A DNA stretch of 11,348 nt, from positions 1 to 11,348 of the forward strand of contig MNYO01000054.1 in NCBI GenBank assembly GCA_001873165.1, in the 5' to 3' direction. Within the stretch, counting starts at the first letter, position 1; each line of letters begins with the position of its first letter. The notes under the pieces are model-generated. The model made no database searches. It was not told the DNA's origin and saw only the letters and a list, made by a program, of their open reading frames with translations. This stretch comes from Candidatus Gracilibacteria bacterium CG2_30_37_12 (GTDB lineage Bacteria > Patescibacteriota > Gracilibacteria > BD1-5 > UBA2023). Positions 6,872 through 11,348 of the stretch are shown here, piece after piece. Made by a program: the position numbers and the translations under genes.

Positions 6872-8519
6872 CTTCGAGATATTGGAAGATATTAGATTGC
6901 ACTACAAGGAGACTATAACGCATTTTCGGAGAAATAGTTGTTCTCTGGAGAAGTGTATCGATTTTATCGGTGATAGTGGGGAATTTTATAACGAGTGTAT
7001 CTTTTCCGACTTTGTTTTCGAGAGAGATAAAAATCTGAGCCAGGGAAGCATCGAGCGTATTTCTGATTCCGTAGTAAGGAATAAACGCTTCATTGTCAAT
7101 CTTTTTTTGAACTACTATTCTCATATAGCGATTTTTGAGTATCTGTGATTTTTTGAGAGTATCGGCTTTTCCATCGGCTTTTGTGAGGGTATTTATTTTG
7201 GTAATAAAATTATTAACGAGTTGTTCGGTAAAATCTGCACTGGTTGCTGTTTCAAGATTTTGTTTCAAGATCTGTTCCTCTTGGTCGAGAAGAGCGAGAG
7301 TTTGAGTATGATTTTTTTCTTCCAAAAGAGTCGTATTGAGTCGTTCTTCGAGAAGTTTTGTAAAGTCTGCCCGATAGACAGTAAGTTCTGTTTGATAAGC
7401 AGTAATAAGTCTATCATTGAGTGAGGAAAGAACATTTCCTGTGCTATAAGAAGCGATGATATTTTGAAGTATAGTATTTATATGCCCCATATCTCCATTC
7501 ATCTTGTTAATATCTGTCAAAAGAAGACTTGATCCAGACATGTCAAGAGATTGGATATTTCCAGTTGTATCGTATATGCGATTATGAAGTGTATCTTCAA
7601 GAGTTATAATATTTCCGAGGTCTTGAGTGGTACTGATAAGTTCATCATCTTGTCAAAAATTCTGAGTTAGATATTCATTCCATTTACTCATAATAGTTTC
7701 GATATAGGCACGAAGTTCCACCTCCTGTTTCTTGAGTCGCTCCTGTTTCATAGATTGTTCCAGACCGCTATTTAAATCTTTGCGAATAGCATCAGTAAAT
7801 GTTTTTTTGTTGGTGGTAAATGCGAGAAATCCTCCTTGAACTTTTGGGAGAATTTGTTTTTCGAGAATCTCTTTTTGAGTGAAAAGATTTGCCTTTTTTT
7901 CATCTACTCATGCATATCCAGAGCGAACACCCTGAATAAAGAGAATATATGGTTTATTCTCAATCATCATCTTTTCTACGAGAGTAGTGTCTGATACCAC
8001 TCGTCCAGAAAAAGTAGCAGTAAATGTATCTATCGAATTGGTACTTCCGCTCAAAAATGCAGTATATTTATTTTGTATATCTGCGATTTTTGCATCATAA
8101 GAAAGTTTCTGTGCGTTAGAAAGATTTGTATATCCCAGTGCGATTTCATCATGAAGTCTCGTGAGTTCACTTTGTGTTGCTTTAATATCTTGGAGGATAT
8201 TTTGCTTCAAGTCCAGAAATGCTTTGGAGATATCCTGATGAAAAGAAGGAACGGCAAGTTTCTGAATACTTGTCAACGCTTCTACTTCACTCGATTGGTA
8301 CCCGAGAGATCCGATAGCCGTATCGTAGCGATTTCCGAGTTCATTCGCACGAGTAGAAAGTGTTTTTTCTTTGTCTGCAATACTGGTAGAAATAGAAGTA
8401 TTGAGTGTATCGATAGAAGTGATAACGGTTTCTTTATTGGTGAATGCAAATGATGTAGAAAAGGAACTGAGTAAAACTCCAACCATAATAATAGAAACTG
8501 TTTTTTGCACTTTATACAT
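6858..8519 (-). CDS. Secreted, largely helical protein of unknown function
   Basis: A 553-residue protein assembled across two in-frame UGA codons (residues 204 at 7908-7910, RSGYAGVDEKK, and 289 at 7653-7655, QNFGQDDE). It begins with a standard signal peptide (MYKVQKTVSIIMVGVLL...STSFA, cleavage likely before FTNKE). The rest is rich in Glu, Lys, Gln, Thr and Leu with heptad-like stretches, for example EQSMKQERLKKQEVELRAYIE and LLEERLNTTLLEEKN, so extended helical or coiled-coil structure is expected. There are no Cys in the mature part that I can see and no enzymatic motif. It overlaps the PilX-like gene by 14 bases, which suggests a role in the pilus or at the cell surface. No family was recognised. 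The start is preceded by ACTTTTTTTCT and sits about 20 bases below a predicted transcription start. Confidence 0.8.
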
Positions 8520-8546
8520 AGAAAAAAAGTTAGAAAATACTCAAAC

Positions 8547-8574
8547 AGTATATGAAAAGAAAATGAAAATTCAA
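8547..8574 (-). promoter_or_regulatory. Promoter of the secreted-protein/PilX-like operon
   Basis: Minus-strand -35 TTGAAT (8569-8574), 16-base spacer, -10 TATACT (8547-8552). It is placed divergently from the ligA promoter. Confidence 0.55.
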
Positions 8575-8642
8575 ATAAAAACCTTTTCTACCAACTACGT
8601 CCCCGATTTATTTATAATGAATAGAAGAAGAAAATACGATGC

Positions 8643-8670
8643 TTGATTTCTTACTCTTTTTCTATATTAT
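8643..8670 (+). promoter_or_regulatory. Promoter of ligA
   Basis: -35 TTGATT (8643-8648), 16-base spacer, -10 TATTAT (8665-8670). The leader to the ATG at 8704 is about 27 bases. Confidence 0.5.
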
Positions 8671-8703
8671 CATTCGAGTTATTTACTTGGAAAATATTTA
8701 CAT

Positions 8704-10800
<2,097 letters not shown>

Positions 10801-10852
10801 ATTTCGGCTTAATAGACATTTATGGGGTGTTTTTTACTTAAGTTTATGGTAC

Positions 10853-10883
10853 AACAAAGCGGTTTATCCGCTTTGTTTTGTTT
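10853..10883 (+). terminator. Rho-independent terminator after ligA
   Basis: A 10-bp stem AACAAAGCGG (10853-10862) with CCGCTTTGTT (10868-10877), five-base loop TTTAT, followed by TTGTTT. The 50 bases between the ligA stop and this stem hold nothing recognisable. Confidence 0.85.
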
Positions 10884-10885
10884 CT

Positions 10886-11059
10886 ATGACTAAAATATGC
10901 CCGAAATGTAAACCTCGTTACTGTAATTGTGAGATATACAAATCCTATTGTATATCCAAAAAAAATATATTACACTGTCTGTATTATATTTTTATCCTTT
11001 TTTTCTATGCAAATAAAAGATACTTATTTACTCCAAAAAACTCCCTATCAAAAATATAG
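10886..11059 (+). CDS. Possible small Cys-rich protein
   Basis: A 57-codon frame starting right after the ligA terminator: MTKICPKCKPRYCNCEIYK. It has a CPKC pair, then CNC, and further Cys, suggestive of a zinc-binding knuckle, followed by a hydrophobic stretch (LYYIFILFFYA). The start has the pyrimidine-rich TTGTTTCT leader seen at other genes here. Against it: it overlaps the prepilin fragment by 53 bases in another frame, and its 3' half is simple AT-rich sequence. It may be noise or the leader region of the pilin. Confidence 0.25.
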   Translation: MTKICPKCKPRYCNCEIYKSYCISKKNILHCLYYIFILFFYANKRYLFTPKNSLSKI

Positions 11060-11132
11060 ATCTCGTAATTATTATGGTTTCACCCTCGTAGAACTCATCG
11101 TAGTCATAAAAAATAATAGACTTGTCCCGTAA
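11007..11132 (+). pseudogene. Truncated type IV prepilin (N-terminal fragment)
   Basis: Codons 1-41 starting MQIKDTYLLQ, preceded by CTTTTTTTCT. It contains the hallmark prepilin signal YYGFTLVELIVVI: cleavage after Gly (11076-11078), Phe +1 and Glu +5. In major pilins this continues as a hydrophobic helix of about 20 residues and a globular domain; here it changes after VVI to KNNRLVP and stops at UAA (11130-11132). The change point lies directly beside a probable IS terminus at 11117, so the gene is most simply explained as interrupted by the insertion sequence to its right. The rest of the pilin may lie beyond the window. Confidence 0.75.
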
Positions 11133-11142
11133 TAATATATTT

Positions 11143-11175
11143 ACAAAAAAGAGGAGGTTTTCTCTTCTTTTTTGT
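11143..11175 (-). terminator. Hairpin after the transposase gene, probable terminator
   Basis: ACAAAAAAGAGGAG (11143-11156) pairs with CTCTTCTTTTTTGT (11162-11175) with one G-T pair and a five-base loop; on the minus strand the stem ends in TTTTTTGT. It lies five bases past the transposase stop and would also shield the element from outside transcription. Confidence 0.6.
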
Positions 11176-11179
11176 ATTT

Positions 11180-11348
11180 CTATGTATTTCCAAATGACGT
11201 TTCCTTCCTTAAAGTTCGTTCTCTCGGAATAATCAGAGGGAATCTTTTTACATTCTCATCTCCGTAATATACTTCATCTGGGGTTTTGTATCCAAGTGAC
11301 TGGTGTGGATCATAGGAGTTGTATTTTCGGAAGTAGGCAGATATTCCT
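11180..11348 (-). CDS. Transposase C-terminus, rve/DDE integrase-core, IS3 OrfB type (partial)
   Basis: The last 55 codons of a gene that enters from the right edge. It reads AYFRKYNSYDPHQSLGYKTP then DEVYYGDENVKRF and ends RKETSFGNT before UAG. The YFxxYNxxxPHQSLGYKTPxEVY segment is the usual C-terminal end of IS3-family OrfB transposases with the integrase core fold; the Asp and final Glu of the catalytic triad lie upstream, outside the window. No UGA occurs in the visible part, so its code use is not tested. Confidence 0.8.
   Translation of the reverse strand, partial: GISAYFRKYNSYDPHQSLGYKTPDEVYYGDENVKRFPLIIPRERTLRKETSFGNT

Larger units (their letters stand above)
11117..11348 (-). mobile_element. 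IS3-like insertion sequence, transposase-distal end (partial)
   Basis: Contains the transposase 3' end (11180-11348), a hairpin, and at 11117-11129 TAGACTTGTCCCG, which resembles the terminal inverted repeats of IS3-family elements (TGnACTGnCCC type). The transposase points leftwards, so this is the end downstream of the transposase. The other end lies outside the window and no target duplication can be checked. The boundary is approximate. Confidence 0.55.

Noticed and set aside
7541..8519. Separate short proteins at 7908-8519 and 6858-7541
   Set aside because: They are one reading frame joined across UGA codons; under code 25 it is a single 553-residue protein. The same holds for the pieces of era, pilB, ligA and the PilX-like gene.

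Overview
The window looks like part of a genome from the Gracilibacteria / Absconditabacteria (SR1, BD1-5) branch of the candidate phyla radiation. The DNA is AT-rich, and the sequence shows recoding directly: every recognisable gene is read through by in-frame UGA codons at places where glycine is expected, and every gene ends in UAA or UAG, never UGA. This matches NCBI translation table 25 (UGA = Gly). Read with the standard code, era, pilB, ligA, the Rrf2 regulator and the secreted proteins all break into fragments. Read with code 25, each is intact except one surface-protein gene, which carries two true single-base frameshifts, and a pilin cut short next to an insertion sequence.

Layout. 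Positions 1-545 (minus) hold the start of a small membrane protein preceded by an Rrf2-family regulator with three clustered cysteines. A palindromic repeat (598-689) separates it from era (700-1584, minus), a ribosome-assembly GTPase. A strong hairpin terminator (1723-1757) separates era from a pilB-type type IV pilus ATPase (1771-3090, minus). Divergent promoters in 3090-3300 also drive a small secreted two-helix protein resembling the T4SS-pilin-like proteins of CPR bacteria (3300-3665, plus). A second copy of the palindromic repeat (3710-3807) is followed by a membrane protein with a probable PH-like tail (3866-4321). Next comes a roughly 600-residue cysteine-rich, repeat-containing surface protein (4350-6142) whose signal peptide is interrupted at a run of seven G, a likely phase-variation switch. 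Convergent to it are a 553-residue secreted helical protein (8519-6858) and an overlapping PilX-like pilus protein (6871-6194). The NAD-dependent DNA ligase ligA (8704-10800) is transcribed divergently from these two. The right end holds a strong terminator, the first 41 codons of a type IV prepilin cut off abruptly, and the 3' end of an IS3-like transposase that probably caused the cut.

Housekeeping genes (era, ligA) are therefore interleaved with cell-surface and pilus genes (pilB, the PilX-like protein, the prepilin fragment, the T4SS-pilin-like protein, the variable Cys-rich protein). For an episymbiotic CPR lineage this suggests a set used for host contact; that role is inference. Almost all starts lack a Shine-Dalgarno sequence and instead share a pyrimidine-rich leader ending in T or CT just before ATG, placed a short distance downstream of recognisable -10 boxes. 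No tRNA, rRNA or CRISPR array was seen.
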